A stretch of 64,000 nucleotides of DNA, from assembly GCF_016859285.1 (NCBI RefSeq), contig NC_053403.1, forward strand, positions 19,160,948 to 19,224,947, given 5' to 3'. Shown here one piece after another: positions 22,701-34,900 of the stretch. The first letter of the stretch is position 1. Every line of letters starts with the position of its first letter. The notes beneath the pieces were generated by a model. That model saw nothing but the letters and a program-made list of their open reading frames with translations. It made no database searches and was not told the origin of the DNA. Source of the DNA: Xiphias gladius (Eukaryota; Chordata; Actinopteri; Istiophoriformes; Xiphiidae). The position numbers and the translations under genes are program-made.

Positions 22701-25700
22701 CACTGTTGTGTGATATAATTCTACAGAAGATTAATAATGGGGGAGTAATGCATAGCACATTGCAGGACCCTGTGTAATCTCTGTTGAATCTGTACCTGTA
22801 TAGCCTAACTTTTTCTATTTTTTTGTGCTGTTCAGGGGAATTTTCAACACAGGCCTTACGTTCTTCCCTGACTTGAGCAACATCCACTCTAATGAAATGA
22901 ACTTCATATTGTAAGTTACTGCAACCAGACAATGTTTAAATTGAGCACACTAATCAACATTTATGCAACCAAAAATAGCTACTTTTAGCATTTAAACAAC
23001 ATCTGTCATTCGTATAATACGACAAAAAAACAAGACTTTTTGGAAAATAGTTAGCCTTTAACAGCCCTTTCCTACACTATACTTTACACTGTTTAAGGAA
23101 GGGGAGGTGGATGCATTGTTCCACTGCAGAGGGAGTGGTTAAGTTTTCATGATTTTACCAATATAATGAAGTAGATGGAATAAAAGGGAAATGAAAAAAT
23201 CACCTTTTACATGTTTATTCTCCTTTGTATTCCATGTAAGAAGGCTTGGAAAGTAGCAACACGTTTGGAACACAACAGAGCGGGGATTATGGGGAATGTG
23301 GTCTCAATTTTGAGAAATGGTACCAAAAACAAGACCACTTCCTTCATAAATTTGATTGTGTGTTATTGCAGCACAAAATTCGTTTGCACTCAGTGTGTGT
23401 GTGTGTGTGTATCCACCTTGTCTGTTTCTCCATGTCCCTATGAAATGAGCTACATCCATAGTCACATCTCTGTTACCCCCCACCTCAGACAGCTGCTGTA
23501 TCTAATTTAATTTTGCTACCCAGCCATAATACTTGAGAATATATTCATCATTCCTCCCTATGCCATTTTCCAGTGAAAGGTATTTATTTACAACACCACT
23601 TTATTGGCTCTCTATCCGGTGCCTTCATTTGCAGAGAAATTGTTGATCATCCCTACATCACTGAGATCCCAGCCAACTCATTCCGGGGCATCACCAGCGA
23701 TGTGCTGACAGTGTAAGATATCACATGTGTATCACATATATATATACTGTACATACATGTACAAAAAAAGAAACTACTTACACCTGATGTATAGAAAATG
23801 CATAAAGTAAATGCTAGTATAGACTGTATATAATATAGACTGTAGTAAAGTGAGTGCTATAACACTGGTATTGTTCTTTATCCCTAAATCCAACCCAAAT
23901 CCTAAAATAGCCACTAGAAGAAGCAGGGATCTGCCAAAATGACCTCACTTTGAAAACATGTCCTCACTCTGAACTAACTTTAATCTCACTAAGATAGCAA
24001 AAACAAGTACACTGACACTCTCACAGAATAGGTAATCACATATACAGTATGTGGTTAGGTTTGGGAGTGACGGAGGAGGGCTTGCAATTTTAATATACAG
24101 AACAGCATGTTATAGAAAATGCCAAAGGAAAAAAAAAATGCAAAATTGCACAGAGGTACAAAACCTCACCATAAAATGTAAAATAAGAGGGTCCCACTTA
24201 TCTCTGTCACTGCTACATAGACATGATTGAAACATAAACACATGGGAAATATTTTCATTCAGTGGATTGGTTATTATACCTAAAGAAGAAAATTCTAATC
24301 AGTGCTATTTTCTTGTTTAAACTTATTCTTTTGTTCCAGGATGCTGTATGGAAATGGCTTCAGAGAAATCCAACAACATGCCTTCAATGGGACCAAGCTA
24401 GATCAAGTGTAGGTTCATGGTTATGTGAAACATTATTTCCATAGTTTGACATTTTGGGAAATGTTGCTTCTTACAGAGAGTTAGATGAGAACATTGATAC
24501 CACTGTAATGTCTGTATGATAAATATGAAACTACAGCCAGCAGCCAGTTAGCTTGCCTAGCTTAAGGACTGAAAACAGGGAAACAACTAGCCAAACTTTG
24601 TCCAAACTAAATCCACTGACCAACGCCTCTTGATAGGCTAAGCTAACTGACTGCTGTCTGGCTTTTTTTTATCGTGCACACATGAGAGTGGTATCAATCT
24701 TGTAATTCTTAGCAGTATAGCAAATAATAGCATTTGCCAAAATATTCCTTTAACAATTTTGTTCAGAAGTTTCAGACACACATCAGCTGATCAATACATT
24801 ATCAGATTCTGATGGCGTTGTTACTTTTGTATAAGTGTAAGAGTTTTCTGTTATTCCCATCATGAGCTTTTAGAGTTTAAACATATTTTTTCTAAAATCT
24901 AATTTTGGAGACATAATTTTATTTCATGTGGTGCAGTATCTGTTGATTTATATTTCTCAAAAAATTAGGTTGCTCCGTATTTTTGCCTGGATTAAACCAT
25001 TTCTGACAGCTGGGATGTGTATTTCCTTGCCCAAAATTACACTACAAAAGCAGCGGGATCACAACTGGGTCTCTATGGGCCTTCTCATATGTACTGAAAA
25101 AGGGCTTAAGCCAAGCTCTTGATTAGCAAGTTGGAGTTGTCATTGGAAAATATGTTTCCAAAAGCGGGTATCGGGAAGTCTGCATTAAGAGTCCCCCTCT
25201 CCCATACACTCAGTGACACAGGACCCTAGGTTTATGTCAGACTTTTAGAAAACAATTTCACACTTGTATATTCAATAGCCTCACTTGGATAAATTGAGTC
25301 AGTGAGAAGAGAACAGGTAAGAATTGCTTCCTTTTTTCTCTTTTGTCGCGACAACTTTTCTTCTCCTCTTGTCACCCCCTGGTCCAGAATCCTGCATATT
25401 CAGGATATGAGGTATTAATGATATTAATTTAAAGCCCCTCTCCTCTTTTACAACACCTACACACAACCCAGGTCCTTATAAGAGCCCAATTATGCCATTG
25501 GTTTGTGACTAGTGAGTCTTACCACATGGGTGTTTGTGTTGGCGCCTGATCTGCTCTGAGGGGAGAACTGATCCCAGCACAGCCTGACCAAGACAAACAC
25601 ATCCCTCACAAGTCTATTATCCGTATTAGATTTACGGGATTCAGGGAGATGTGTAGTGAGGGTGCAGTATGTTTAAGGAGTATGCCATCAGATCTTATAC

Positions 25701-28700
25701 TATCTAATTTGAATCAACAACGTGAGTTAGACCTTTTTCTGTCATTTCTCACCCCTAAAACGAGAGAAAATAAACACAGAAATGTGCAGTGATGAGGCTT
25801 AGGAAAATATTATGCCATGCCTTGCTTCTGTCAGTCTGATTGAAATGCAAAGGATAACTTTTCTCTTAATAAACTTAAATTTGTGCTTTCCTATCCCAGC
25901 GACCTTCACAGGAATAAGTATTTGACCAAGATGGATGAAAGGGCTTTTGCAGGCACCATCAGCGGCCCCATGCTTCTGTAAGTACATGAACTACCTGAGT
26001 GCTCTGAGCCTCTCTTATCACGTGTTTATAATTACACACAATCAAAAAGGTGAGCCATAAATTACATCCACTTAAGTGATGTTTGTGATGGACCTGGAAG
26101 AGGCATTGATCTTCTCATCTAAATCTCCGCAAATTATTTCAATTATATATTTCACATTTATATATAGCAAACCATTTTGGAAGAGTATATATTAATAAAT
26201 AAACGGGCCAAGTTTGATTATTACATTATTTACACCCTTCCAAGTTAGATGTCAATAATTTCTTCATTCATAATGTGCAGACTGGATGAGACAAAGTGTA
26301 AAAGTTATTGCTTCACAGCTGTGTCTTTGACTAGGAAATCTGACACGCATTGTGTGCAAGTGTGTGAGGGAGAAACTTCCGACGTTTGTCTGATACTGTT
26401 GTCTTTTTGCTGTTCTCAAGATTCTTAAAGCTGAGTTGCTGTTTTTAAAGGTGTTCGATGCCAAACCCCTTTAACACGGCTATCTAGTTCCTGTTGTGGC
26501 TCTGATCTAGCCGTTAAGTGTCTGGTTAGGTAAAAGGGGTTCGTGTGTAGGTCTTCTTCTTATGTTCCACTGAGGAACATATCCTGAGTGAGGTCACCTC
26601 CTTGAGGTCATGAGCTAAACATCTGGGAATGACAAAATCAGACTGAAACTCATAGGATCTATGCTGATTTTTTTTTTGTACAGCCTTACACAATGTTCCC
26701 CATGAGAGGAAAAGAGAGGAGAGGACAGAGAAGTGGGGAGAGCAAATGGGACTAAAAAAGAACAATTGAGCTCTTAGCAAATGTGGAATTGTTTGGCTTG
26801 TGTTTATTTTATTCAATCAAATTAATCATTGACTTAGAGATATAATGGGTTACGAAACTAAAGAAAGCAAAAGAGAACTTGGCCTCTACTTGGCCTCTAG
26901 AAAGGGGGAGTGTCCGGTGCTGTACAGCGGAATGTCCTGATAATGGGATCACACAGGATGTTGGTGAGAATGTCAGTCCCCTGCATGTCTTCATCCTGAT
27001 GAGGTTGAGCTGGCTTTGGCATGACAGCCGAGTGCAAGAAATACCACATGTAATTGCTTAAAGATGATGAAGGAGTGAGGAGCTCACTCTAGGAAACAGA
27101 TGGAGGGTGTTGTTTAATCCATCTGTGAGCTCTCTGGTCTCATCAGATCTCTGTAGATCTACTGATATTACAGCTGAAAGGTACTGGGTGGTGACTGCGT
27201 GCCATTATTTCACTTAGTCAGATGAAGGTATAGTGCTCAGTATTATTTATTGGCATGCAGTGTGCAATGGGATGGGGGTGGGAGGAAAATTGCATGTTAT
27301 CAACCGAATCAGGGACGTAGCTTAGCCTCAGTGACCTCAGCACTTCATACGTTAATCCATGATTCGGCGACATAGCTTTCCTCACATAATCCTTAGGGGA
27401 AAATTCAAAACATTTTTTTAAACCTGGTATCAAGCAGCAGGTTGTAACTCCAAAGGTGTTCTAGTGGTCCTTCTTGTTTTCTGTCTGCCCATCTCCCAGT
27501 AAAATATTTTCCCGTGGCAAAACAAATATTTAAATCAAACATTTCCACAGACTTTGGACTTGATGTATGTTCCAGCAAAGGACAGAAGCAGAGTGGAGCG
27601 GTATTTTGAAAATTTTGGAAAAAATAATGGTCTGAAAAATAATGTTTCCATAGTGTTCATGCAATGTGGCCAACTGACGGAGTAACATATAAAGTTGTAA
27701 TGTCAGAATTGGGTTCGGATGTAGCTAAGAATTATTGGGTCCATACACTGGAGGTAACTCCAGCTCCCCATCCACTCGCGTCTCATCACCACTCTGCCGC
27801 TGTTAAGGGCGATAATCAAACTTTATGTTAAGTATCTAATGTATCTTCTAAAATTCTTTCATTCTCTTTCTGTCGTAAAGAGATGTGTCCTTGACAGGGA
27901 TCAGCTCACTGCCGAGCACAGGTATGGATTCTCTCCGTGAGCTGAAGGCGCGCAATGCCTGGGCCCTCAAGAAACTGCCACCTATCAAAACCTTCAAGCA
28001 CCTCACCATTGCCAACCTAACCTACCCCAGCCACTGCTGCGGCTTCAAAAATCTCAAAAAGAAACGAGGGTGAGCTTTTGTCTCAATTCTTCATTTTGTA
28101 TTTGTCAAACGTACTTATGACAGTCAGAAAAATGAAGTGGAGGCATCACAGGAAGTGTGTCCAGAGTGTATAAAAAACGAACAGCATCCAACAGAATGCA
28201 CTTGTAGTCTGTGTACTTCATGTATTTGGATGGTCTACCACACTGAGTGGGGCAGCTGCACAGTGGTATGGTGTGGATTTTGGAAAGGACTGAGTAAACA
28301 CTCTGACATGCTTACCTATAACTTCTTACTGTACTGCCCTAATTAGTGTCACTCATTGCTGTTATTGTAGGTGGAAGGTTGACCCAGACTAATAATGACT
28401 CTCAAAACAGGAATCTCTTCAACTGATCATATAAATGATTTGATTGTACATTTAGTTTCAGTAAGGACTGCATCCTGGTCTGTTTTTTATTTTTTTTAAT
28501 TTTGTTTTGGGGTTTTTTTTCGTTTATTTTTTATGGACTCAATCTTATGTGTATTTGTGTGCATGTGTTTTTCAGCTTTTTGGAGTACATCATCTGTAAT
28601 CTGACTGCTTTCTACGACCAGCATCACAAGCGCTCCGTGGGGCCCCTCCATATGCCTTCCCTCCAAGGGGATAGCGTGGTGGAAACAGTCCCAGACCTGG

Positions 28701-30031
28701 AGCCAGATGACGGAGGTCACAGAGAGTCCCAGCAAGAATGGAGGAGAGGTGACTTCCATGGCAGCCTCCAATACCATGCCTATTTTGGGGGCCAGCCAGA
28801 TGAAGATGTGGGTTTTGGAGAGACCCTCAAGAACCCCCAAGAGGACACCAGCCAAGATTTTGACAGTCGTTACGATTACGTGGTGTGTGAGGAGGGAGAG
28901 GAGGTGGCGTGTGCACCAGTGCCCGATGAGTTCAATCCTTGTGAGGACATAATGGGTTTTGGCTTCCTGCGAGTGTCTGTGTGGTTTGTGAGTCTGCTGG
29001 CCATTCTGGGAAATGTGGTGGTGCTCCTGGTACTGTTCACCAGCCACTATAAGCTTTCAGTCTCACGCTTCCTCATGTGTCACCTGGCCTTTGCAGATCT
29101 GTGCATGGGGATTTATCTGCTGCTTATTGCCTCTGTAGACCTCCACACACGGGCTGAGTACTTCAACCATGCCATAGACTGGCAGACAGGTCGTGGTTGT
29201 GGACTTGCAGGTTTTTTCACGGTCTTTGCCGGTGAACTATCTGTCTACACCTTGACAGTGATCACTCTGGAGAGGTGGTATGCTATCACCTTTGCCATGA
29301 GGCTGGATCGCAAGCTGCGTCTACATCATGCAGCAGCTGTGATGCTAGGTGGCTGGATTTTCTGCCTTGTCCTGGCACTGCTTCCACTGGTTGGGGTTAG
29401 CAGTTATCAGAAGGTCAGCATCTGTCTCCCAATGGACACCCAGTCCACAGTGGCTCAAATATACATCTTATCAGTGCTGGTCCTCAACATTCTGGCCTTT
29501 CTTGTTATCTGTGCGTGCTATGTCAAGATCTACTGCGCAGTGCACAACCCTCACTACCATTCTGGATCCAAGGATACCAACATTGCCAAGCGCATGGCTG
29601 TCCTCATTTTTACTGACTTCCTGTGCATGGCTCCAATTTCCTTCTATGCCATGTCAGCAGTGCTGGACCGGCCACTAATCACTGTCTCTAACTCTAAGAT
29701 TTTATTGGTGCTCTTCTACCCGCTCAATTCCTGTGCCAACCCGTTCCTCTACGCCATCTTCACTAAAGCATTCAGGGGGGATGTATTCATCCTCCTCAGT
29801 AAAGTGGGGCTATGTCAGCAGCGTGCACAGCTGTTCAGAGGCCAGACGGTCTCGTCAAAAGGAAGCAGTGGGACATCTCAGGTCCGTAAAGACAAGGATA
29901 AGGTTAGGAAAGGAGGAAGTGGAGGACAGGAAGAGGTGCCCATACACCTGAAGAAATGCTCCGGACATACCTACCATCAAGCAGTCACCCAGCAGACAAG
30001 CCCTGAAGAGAGCCAGAGCCTGAACACGTGA
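10547..30031 (+). CDS. tshr: Thyrotropin (TSH) receptor, ten exons, 778 residues
   Basis: Glycoprotein-hormone G-protein-coupled receptor of the plasma membrane; binds thyrotropin and acts mainly through Gs and cAMP. Exons: 10547-10716, 17565-17636, 18681-18755, 22064-22138, 22836-22910, 23635-23712, 24340-24408, 25900-25977, 27881-28069, 28576-30031, with nine leucine-rich-repeat exons plus one large hinge and 7TM exon, as in human TSHR (764 residues). Seen: signal peptide 1-21; LRRNT cysteines 25, 29, 31, 41; LRR units; YPSHCC before the hinge; YDY at 393-395 (the sulfotyrosine site of the family); FNPCEDIMG leading to TM1 at about 424; ERW at 526-528 in place of DRY; NPFLY at 682-686. Sequons include NIS, NGT and two NLT. 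The hinge (residues 310-375) and cytoplasmic tail (after about 710) are unlike human. cep128 and gtf2a1 flank it as in human, which separates it from fshr and lhcgr. Confidence 0.96.
13315..13622. mobile_element. Palindromic MITE-like element, copy A
   Basis: Begins TTCAACATTATGGGATAC and ends with the diverged reverse complement CTTCCCAAACCTATTCC. Inside are GCTTAGCTTAGCACAAAGAC and AGTGAACTTTAGAGGTGCTG, modules shared with copies at 15432, 17108, 24440 and 54328. No coding potential. Confidence 0.7.
15964..15978. promoter_or_regulatory. Perfect oestrogen-response-element palindrome
   Basis: AGGTCACAGTGACCT matches the full 15-bp consensus, with the CAG spacer of the classical vitellogenin element. 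It is preceded by another direct AGGTCA half-site. Whether it is bound is unknown. Confidence 0.6.
16104..16118. promoter_or_regulatory. Second oestrogen-response-element palindrome
   Basis: AGGTCACTCTGACCT, again preceded by a direct AGGTCA half-site, 140 bp after the first. Confidence 0.6.
16755..16829. repeat. 28-bp exact direct repeat
   Basis: The 28 bases at 16755-16782 recur exactly at 16802-16829 (begins GTCTGTTTTACCATTTACTT), a period of 47 bp; a recent local duplication. Confidence 0.9.
17108..17455. mobile_element. Palindromic MITE-like element, copy C
   Basis: Starts AACATTTTGGGAAATATG, contains GAGAGTTAGATGAGAATATT and TTAGCTTAGCATAAG, and ends in a diverged inverted copy (TTTTTGCCAAAATGTAAAAC). 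It ends about 110 bp before tshr exon 2. Confidence 0.7.
17565..17636 (+). CDS. tshr: tshr exon 2 (LRR)
   Basis: Reads [20 protein letters not shown] and then NISRI in the phase left by exon 1; human is LKLIETHLRTIPSHAF...NISRI. Donor GTGAGT. Confidence 0.92.
18681..18755 (+). CDS. tshr: tshr exon 3 (LRR)
   Basis: Reads [20 protein letters not shown] and then KITHI; 75 nt, donor GTGAGT. Confidence 0.94.
20280..20470. repeat. Probable dispersed repeat of unknown class
   Basis: The modules ATAAACAAAGTTAACAACTG, GTGGAAAATTTAACAGCTAA and TTTTTGGAGACCGAACCAGA look like a repeat I have seen scattered in percomorph intergenic DNA. No copy elsewhere in the window confirms it. Confidence 0.35.
20474..21373. 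mobile_element. Folded-back, deleted Tc1-like element
   Basis: Left terminal region and 5' half run in plus orientation (GAAAGCATTCATACCCCTTC onward); after about 21165 the sequence is the reverse complement of the element's internal part, then the other terminal end (GGATACTTTCCGAATTCACTG). Arms at about 21090-21150 and 21245-21306 pair almost perfectly. A second small palindrome lies at 21002-21049. Only the 5' half of the transposase region remains; not functional. Confidence 0.8.
22064..22138 (+). CDS. tshr: tshr exon 4 (LRR)
   Basis: Reads [20 protein letters not shown] and then NLKYL; donor GTGAGT. Confidence 0.94.
22836..22910 (+). CDS. tshr: tshr exon 5 (LRR)
   Basis: Reads [20 protein letters not shown] and then MNFIL; donor GTAAGT. 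Confidence 0.94.
23635..23712 (+). CDS. tshr: tshr exon 6 (LRR)
   Basis: Reads [20 protein letters not shown] and then SDVLTV; donor GTAAGA. Confidence 0.94.
24340..24408 (+). CDS. tshr: tshr exon 7 (LRR)
   Basis: Reads [20 protein letters not shown] and then DQV; contains the NGT sequon. Donor GTAGGT. Confidence 0.94.
24440..24755. mobile_element. Palindromic MITE-like element, copy D
   Basis: Starts TTTGACATTTTGGGAAATGT, includes GAGAGTTAGATGAGAACATT, then GCCAGCAGCCAGTTAGCTTG, and ends ATTTGCCAAAATATTCCTTT. It begins about 35 bp after tshr exon 7. Confidence 0.75.
25900..25977 (+). CDS. tshr: tshr exon 8 (LRR)
   Basis: Reads [20 protein letters not shown] and then SGPMLL; donor GTAAGT. 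Confidence 0.94.
25978..27880. other. tshr intron 8, no recognised feature
   Basis: 1.9 kb without convincing repeat or exon. Confidence 0.6.
27881..28069 (+). CDS. tshr: tshr exon 9 (last LRR and start of hinge)
   Basis: Reads [20 protein letters not shown] through [19 protein letters not shown]. The acceptor is an unusual GTAAAG; donor GTGAGC. Confidence 0.94.
28576..30031 (+). CDS. tshr: tshr exon 10: hinge, seven transmembrane segments, tail
   Basis: Phase 2 acceptor TTCAG joins the GG of exon 9. The reading frame is also open upstream of 28576, but that part is intron. Hinge about 295-423, TM1-TM7 about 424-690, tail to residue 778, TGA at 30029-30031. The tail ends SQSLNT and lacks the C-terminal TVL of human TSHR. 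Confidence 0.96.
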
Positions 30032-30364
30032 GCCAAACACCAGCTTGATGTCGTAAAAAATTAAGACAGGTTCAGGTGGGAAAGGAGAGGCCTTGAAGTG
30101 TTTGTGGAGAGAGCTGTTTGGATATTTAACAGAAAGCTCCAGTATTCTGTATCTGTTTCAATTTTCAGGCCAAGTTCAGCTGTTTTCACAATTTCGACTG
30201 TGATGATTTTATGGTTCCAGTTGTTGGAGAATATCAAGTGTCACTGAAATATGAGCTTCATCTCACTTATAGTCCTTTCTATTCTAATGGACTGGGTAGA
30301 ATAGAACCGAGATTATTGTACAGAAAAAGTAAAGATAAAATTCAAACATACATATATAACAATG

Positions 30365-30370
30365 AATAAA
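30365..30370 (+). terminator. tshr: tshr polyadenylation signal
   Basis: AATAAA about 335 bases after the tshr stop codon. It is the nearest canonical signal; other sites downstream are possible. Confidence 0.55.
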
Positions 30371-33300
30371 ATGTATTTTTCAGTATCTTTACTTATATAC
30401 TGAGTTTAATTCAAATTATCTGTACGCAGTCTGGCATTGAGATACAAGGAAATATGACAAATTGTGCCAAGCACTTCATTTCACGGTGATAAGAAGACCT
30501 TTCTGTGGTACACAGAAACAGCCTGCCTATTTATACTTGGTTATATTGTGTTCAAGGACAGCCTGCTGGCTCAGTGCCGTTCAAAGTGAAAATTGTATAC
30601 AGTTTAAGAAAATATAAAAACACTGCATTTCTTATCGTCTTATCAGTACCTCTGTACATAATGTAAATACATGCTAGTGTTTGGTGATTTATTGATAAAA
30701 ACAGGACACATTGTCTGCGATTTTTATGCATTCTTTTTTATGCGTGTGTTTACCTGAAACTGAAAAGTATAGTGCTTGACTGTGATGTTGGACAGCAGAC
30801 ATGAGTTTTTTTTTTACAGTGAAAGTGGACTCTGAACTTGTACTTTAATGTGGCTTATACCTGCGCCAAATTGATATATCACTTTCTTAGATCCATAAAA
30901 TATGTGCCCATTTTGTTGTTAATGTTGTTATGACTTTTTTTTTTAATGTTACCAAATGTTGTTACTTTCACTCGTTATGCATTGATCCAGCACAGGTACC
31001 TCTTCATCTCTCAAGAGCTTGTGATCCAGTTACAAAAGTAAACACAAGACATATTTTGAGTATTAGCTCTTTTCTACAAATTACAGATAGGTATGATAAT
31101 CACAAATATATACTGTTAAAGCCGTGTCTCCCCCCTTGGAATGTCATAGTTGTTTTTGTAGCACAGTCGGGATATTTTTCCATCCTTTTACGGAAACAAG
31201 TGACTTATACAATAAGCGGAGATAGCTTTGCCTTCGCCACAAGAGCTTAAAGCAAATACAGCTGAGACGTGTGAGCTGCAGCGCTGTAACTTGTGCGATA
31301 TTGAGCTATTATGAGTTAAAGGACACGCTCTGCAAATGGCAGCTTAACATCTGGTTAACATTTCATTTGCTGGGTGACATTTTTTTAAAGGAAATACACA
31401 GATGAACAGGGGGGACTTTCCAGGAAAAAGGGATCATTTCAGACTTTTTTTTTTGTAATTTTGCTTGCAAAGTTGTCTTGAATATGTATGACCAGACTGC
31501 TTTACAGTTTGTTTCAGAATAGAAAATATAGTACAACGCTCCTAAATCAATAGAACTGTACTGTGCTGTAAGCAGTGAGTTTGAATTGGTTGAAACCTCC
31601 AAACTTTCTACTCTAAAAGCTGAAAAAATTAAGACTGGCATCTGCTCACTGTGTTCCAGAATTAACTCAGTGTAAATTCCAAACAGACTAACAGGACATC
31701 ATTTTCACATGTTTCACATGTTTTCCAAAGCTCTGTGTCTTCCAGTCACCCATTAACAACAATCCAGTGTGGACCTTTCAAATGCTAAGCACACAGAGCT
31801 GGAGCATGATGTGCCTGGCTGTGTTTGTGAGGGCCTCCTCCCTTCCACTGCCAGTTAATGTTAACTCACAGTTCATACTTGTTTCATGAGTGTGTGCTTG
31901 TCAAGGTTGATAAAAATCAAAGTCACTGCACAAATTGTTTGGGTTTCTGGGTGAACATGAAAAGACAGGAGGTGGTGACACATACTGTACCTCTCAAACC
32001 TTTTGAATATGCACGTCCACTTTTAACCAGTCATTAAGTGTTTTCTCAGAGCCATCAGGATCATATTATAGAATTTCACAGAGATCTGTGGGACGGTTCA
32101 CAGCCCGACCAATAGACATCCAGAAAACGTTGAAGGAACCGATCGAGAATTGGACTTGATTTATTTTGACATTCTTCCGCTAGCTGGTTCTCAGGCCTGC
32201 TGGATAATTCCTCTCCCGGTATTTCAAATAAACCTGTTTCTCTCCTAAGCAGGGCACAACCCGGCGATGCACCTCACTAACACCAGATTAGGTTGCTTAA
32301 CTCAAATACAGTGGGAACAGATTCATGAGAATAAGCGAACAAAGAAATTGAGGTTTCTGTGTGGAGATTTAGAATAGCCTGGGTCATTCGGAGGAGGTCA
32401 AAGCCTTCAAGTATTCATCAAACTCTTGTTCCTGGGAACATGAAATCCCTGCATTTATGATGTCATTCCTCACGTTATTCCATGGGCACGTAGACATGGA
32501 TGGTCCTCTTGAAGAGTCAAGTTCCTCTCTCTCACAGAAAACTCTTTAATGACTACTAGAGTGAACAGGGACATTTGTCCCTGTGTTGTTTTGCAAGAGG
32601 TTTCACTCACCACACAAAAAAAACGGAACAAGTTTTATTTTATTTTTTTTACTTTTTTACTATATTTTATTAGACTTGTATTTCACAGTGACATACAGGT
32701 GACCCATGCATGATCCATGTCCATGTAGTAAATGAAGACTTCCAGTGTGTAAGTCACCCGTTAATTAATTTGGCAGGTGCAAAATATTGTTCTTGCTACC
32801 TATCTAATTTTTTCAAAATCTTGCCACAATTCGCTCAAAACGAATTGTGGCAAAAGTGTTTAAAGCTGTTATGAATGACCCCGCTCGAATGTGGGCTGAA
32901 AAGCTGGCTTTCATATAGAAAGGAATTAACCATGATAATTGGTGATAGTAAATGATCATAAATGTGGGGATAATGACACAGTTTTACACATTCTTTCCTC
33001 CTAGGTATTCAGAATGTTATACTTAATTGTACGCAAAAATTGGCAGAGGTAATTGTATGAAGAACAAAACAAAAAGCTTGAGAGAGAAGTAACCTGCTTA
33101 CTTTCTCATCTCGACATCACCTGCTCAGCTCAGTAGAAATGGATAGAAAAAATCTTTGGGACAAAGAGCTTCACATTTTCTGAGACTATGGTAAACTCAA
33201 CATGGCACAGCCTACAGGCCTGGCTACTACATTGCAATGAAGCCAGCAAACTATTTTAGCATGCAGCTGATTGGCAGTTATTGTCAGTTAGTCGGTAAGC

Positions 33301-34900
33301 AGAGATAGCTTTAGAGTCTAAGCTAGACATCCCCAGGGCCTCTTTATAAATCTCATTTGCCAGCAACTCAGACTCTTATGTCTGAGTGCCCAGGAGTAGC
33401 AAGAGGGCCCACTTCATCAGAAGCAGCCAGGGATACATTCTTCCTCCACTAGGTCTTTTCAGGGCTGAATAAGTCTTTGTGAAGTGTGATATATTGTAAA
33501 AGTGACAGCCTGCCTCAAATCCATTTACAATCAAGGGCAAAAATCTCCATGTAGTTTCTGATTCGGCTATAATCCCAGACAGCACCACACCTTTATCTCA
33601 TAATTACCCGCAAGGAAATACACAGGGATTGTATGAGTTTGGTTAAGAATTAGAGGAAAGGGAGGGAGAACACCAATACTGTGCAAACCCTGACAGCCAT
33701 CTAGACGCTGGATTATACAGCTAGAAAAGCGGAATTGAAGACTGGCTGGGGCAGATTCTGGGTCTCACGTGCATGTCAGATAAGTTGTTGCAGGGAGGTG
33801 ATTCCATTCAGGGGTACTTGTACTTCAGGGGGTACCTATGTAGTTGCCATAGGATATCTGGAAAGATTAAAGCAGCTAGCATTGGAAATAGTTAGCTAAA
33901 AGTAATGGAAAAAATTGTTAACGTTAGGTTAAAGTAATGGAAATAATTAAATGTAAAAGATAGATGGTTGAAACGTCCAGCCTCTGCCACTTAAGTTGTG
34001 GTAGTACAACTGCAAACTTGACCAAACTAACTGAAACGATTCAATGTGTGAAAAGAATGTAGTAACAATATCCACTGACTTCCAATATCAACAGTGTTAA
34101 ATAACATCCAGTTTAAAATCAGTTCATAAGAACATATTTGAAACATGAATGGTGGTATTGTTGAAAGGGTACAGGAGTTCATCTGATAGAGCTATGGGGT
34201 GCATCTAACAAAAAAGGATGACAGCCACTGTAGTAAGGCAATGTAGCAAGTGCTTGAATACTATTGGATTTGAATAAAAAAGGCTGACAGATTCATTCAA
34301 CTGATTAAAATTAGGGTTGGAAAAAGCAAGAGACACTTCCTTTGTTTTGCAACAGACAACTTATTCAAAACACAACCTTCTGAGTTCTGTTCCAAACTTG
34401 ATTTAATTTAAAAAAAATGTAATGAATAATATGAACAGCACATTTCCTTAATTATCAGAAATGCAAACACCAAAACAATTAGAATGTGGATAATACATTT
34501 TTAATAAACATCTTTTTCACAAACTCATCCATCATTTGTGAATACTGGAGCTGAAATAAAGTTCAATGGAAAGACGCAACATCCAACAATACAGAGATTG
34601 AAATAAAATAACTGAGTTAGTTTGATTTTTTTTTTAAATAACCATGGAGAGCTACTGGATGCTGTTTTCTGAAAGCCTAGATCTCTCAGGGTAATGTTTT
34701 CCTTGAAACAGTGCTCTACATGAAATGTGTTGGAAAGCTCTCCCTTAGCACATTTATATGTTATTAACAGATGGTAATGAGCCATTAAGTGTCTATTTAA
34801 AAATTAGTCTTTTTTTTTTGGGACACTTCATATTCAGTGTCCATATAACAAAGTAGATGCAATTATTTTTAGTCAGTGGGAAAAATTATAAATTAATTTT
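30371..34900. other. Convergent intergenic region between tshr and gtf2a1
   Basis: No gene seen on either strand. It contains a perfect 13-bp inverted repeat at 32821-32853. Its right part may overlap the long 3' UTR of gtf2a1. Confidence 0.6.
32821..32853. repeat. Perfect short inverted repeat (hairpin)
   Basis: Arms TTGCCACAATTCG and CGAATTGTGGCAA (13 of 13 pairs) around the 7-nt loop CTCAAAA. Not followed by a T run, and no small-RNA family is recognised. Confidence 0.85.

Noticed and set aside
28502..28575. Upstream extension of the tshr last-exon open frame ([12 protein letters not shown]...)
   Set aside because: It is the polypyrimidine tract and acceptor of intron 9; the splice phase from exon 9 requires the exon to start at 28576.
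32821..32853. Rho-independent terminator or pre-miRNA
   Set aside because: No T run, wrong kind of organism for such terminators, and the stem is too short for a miRNA precursor.
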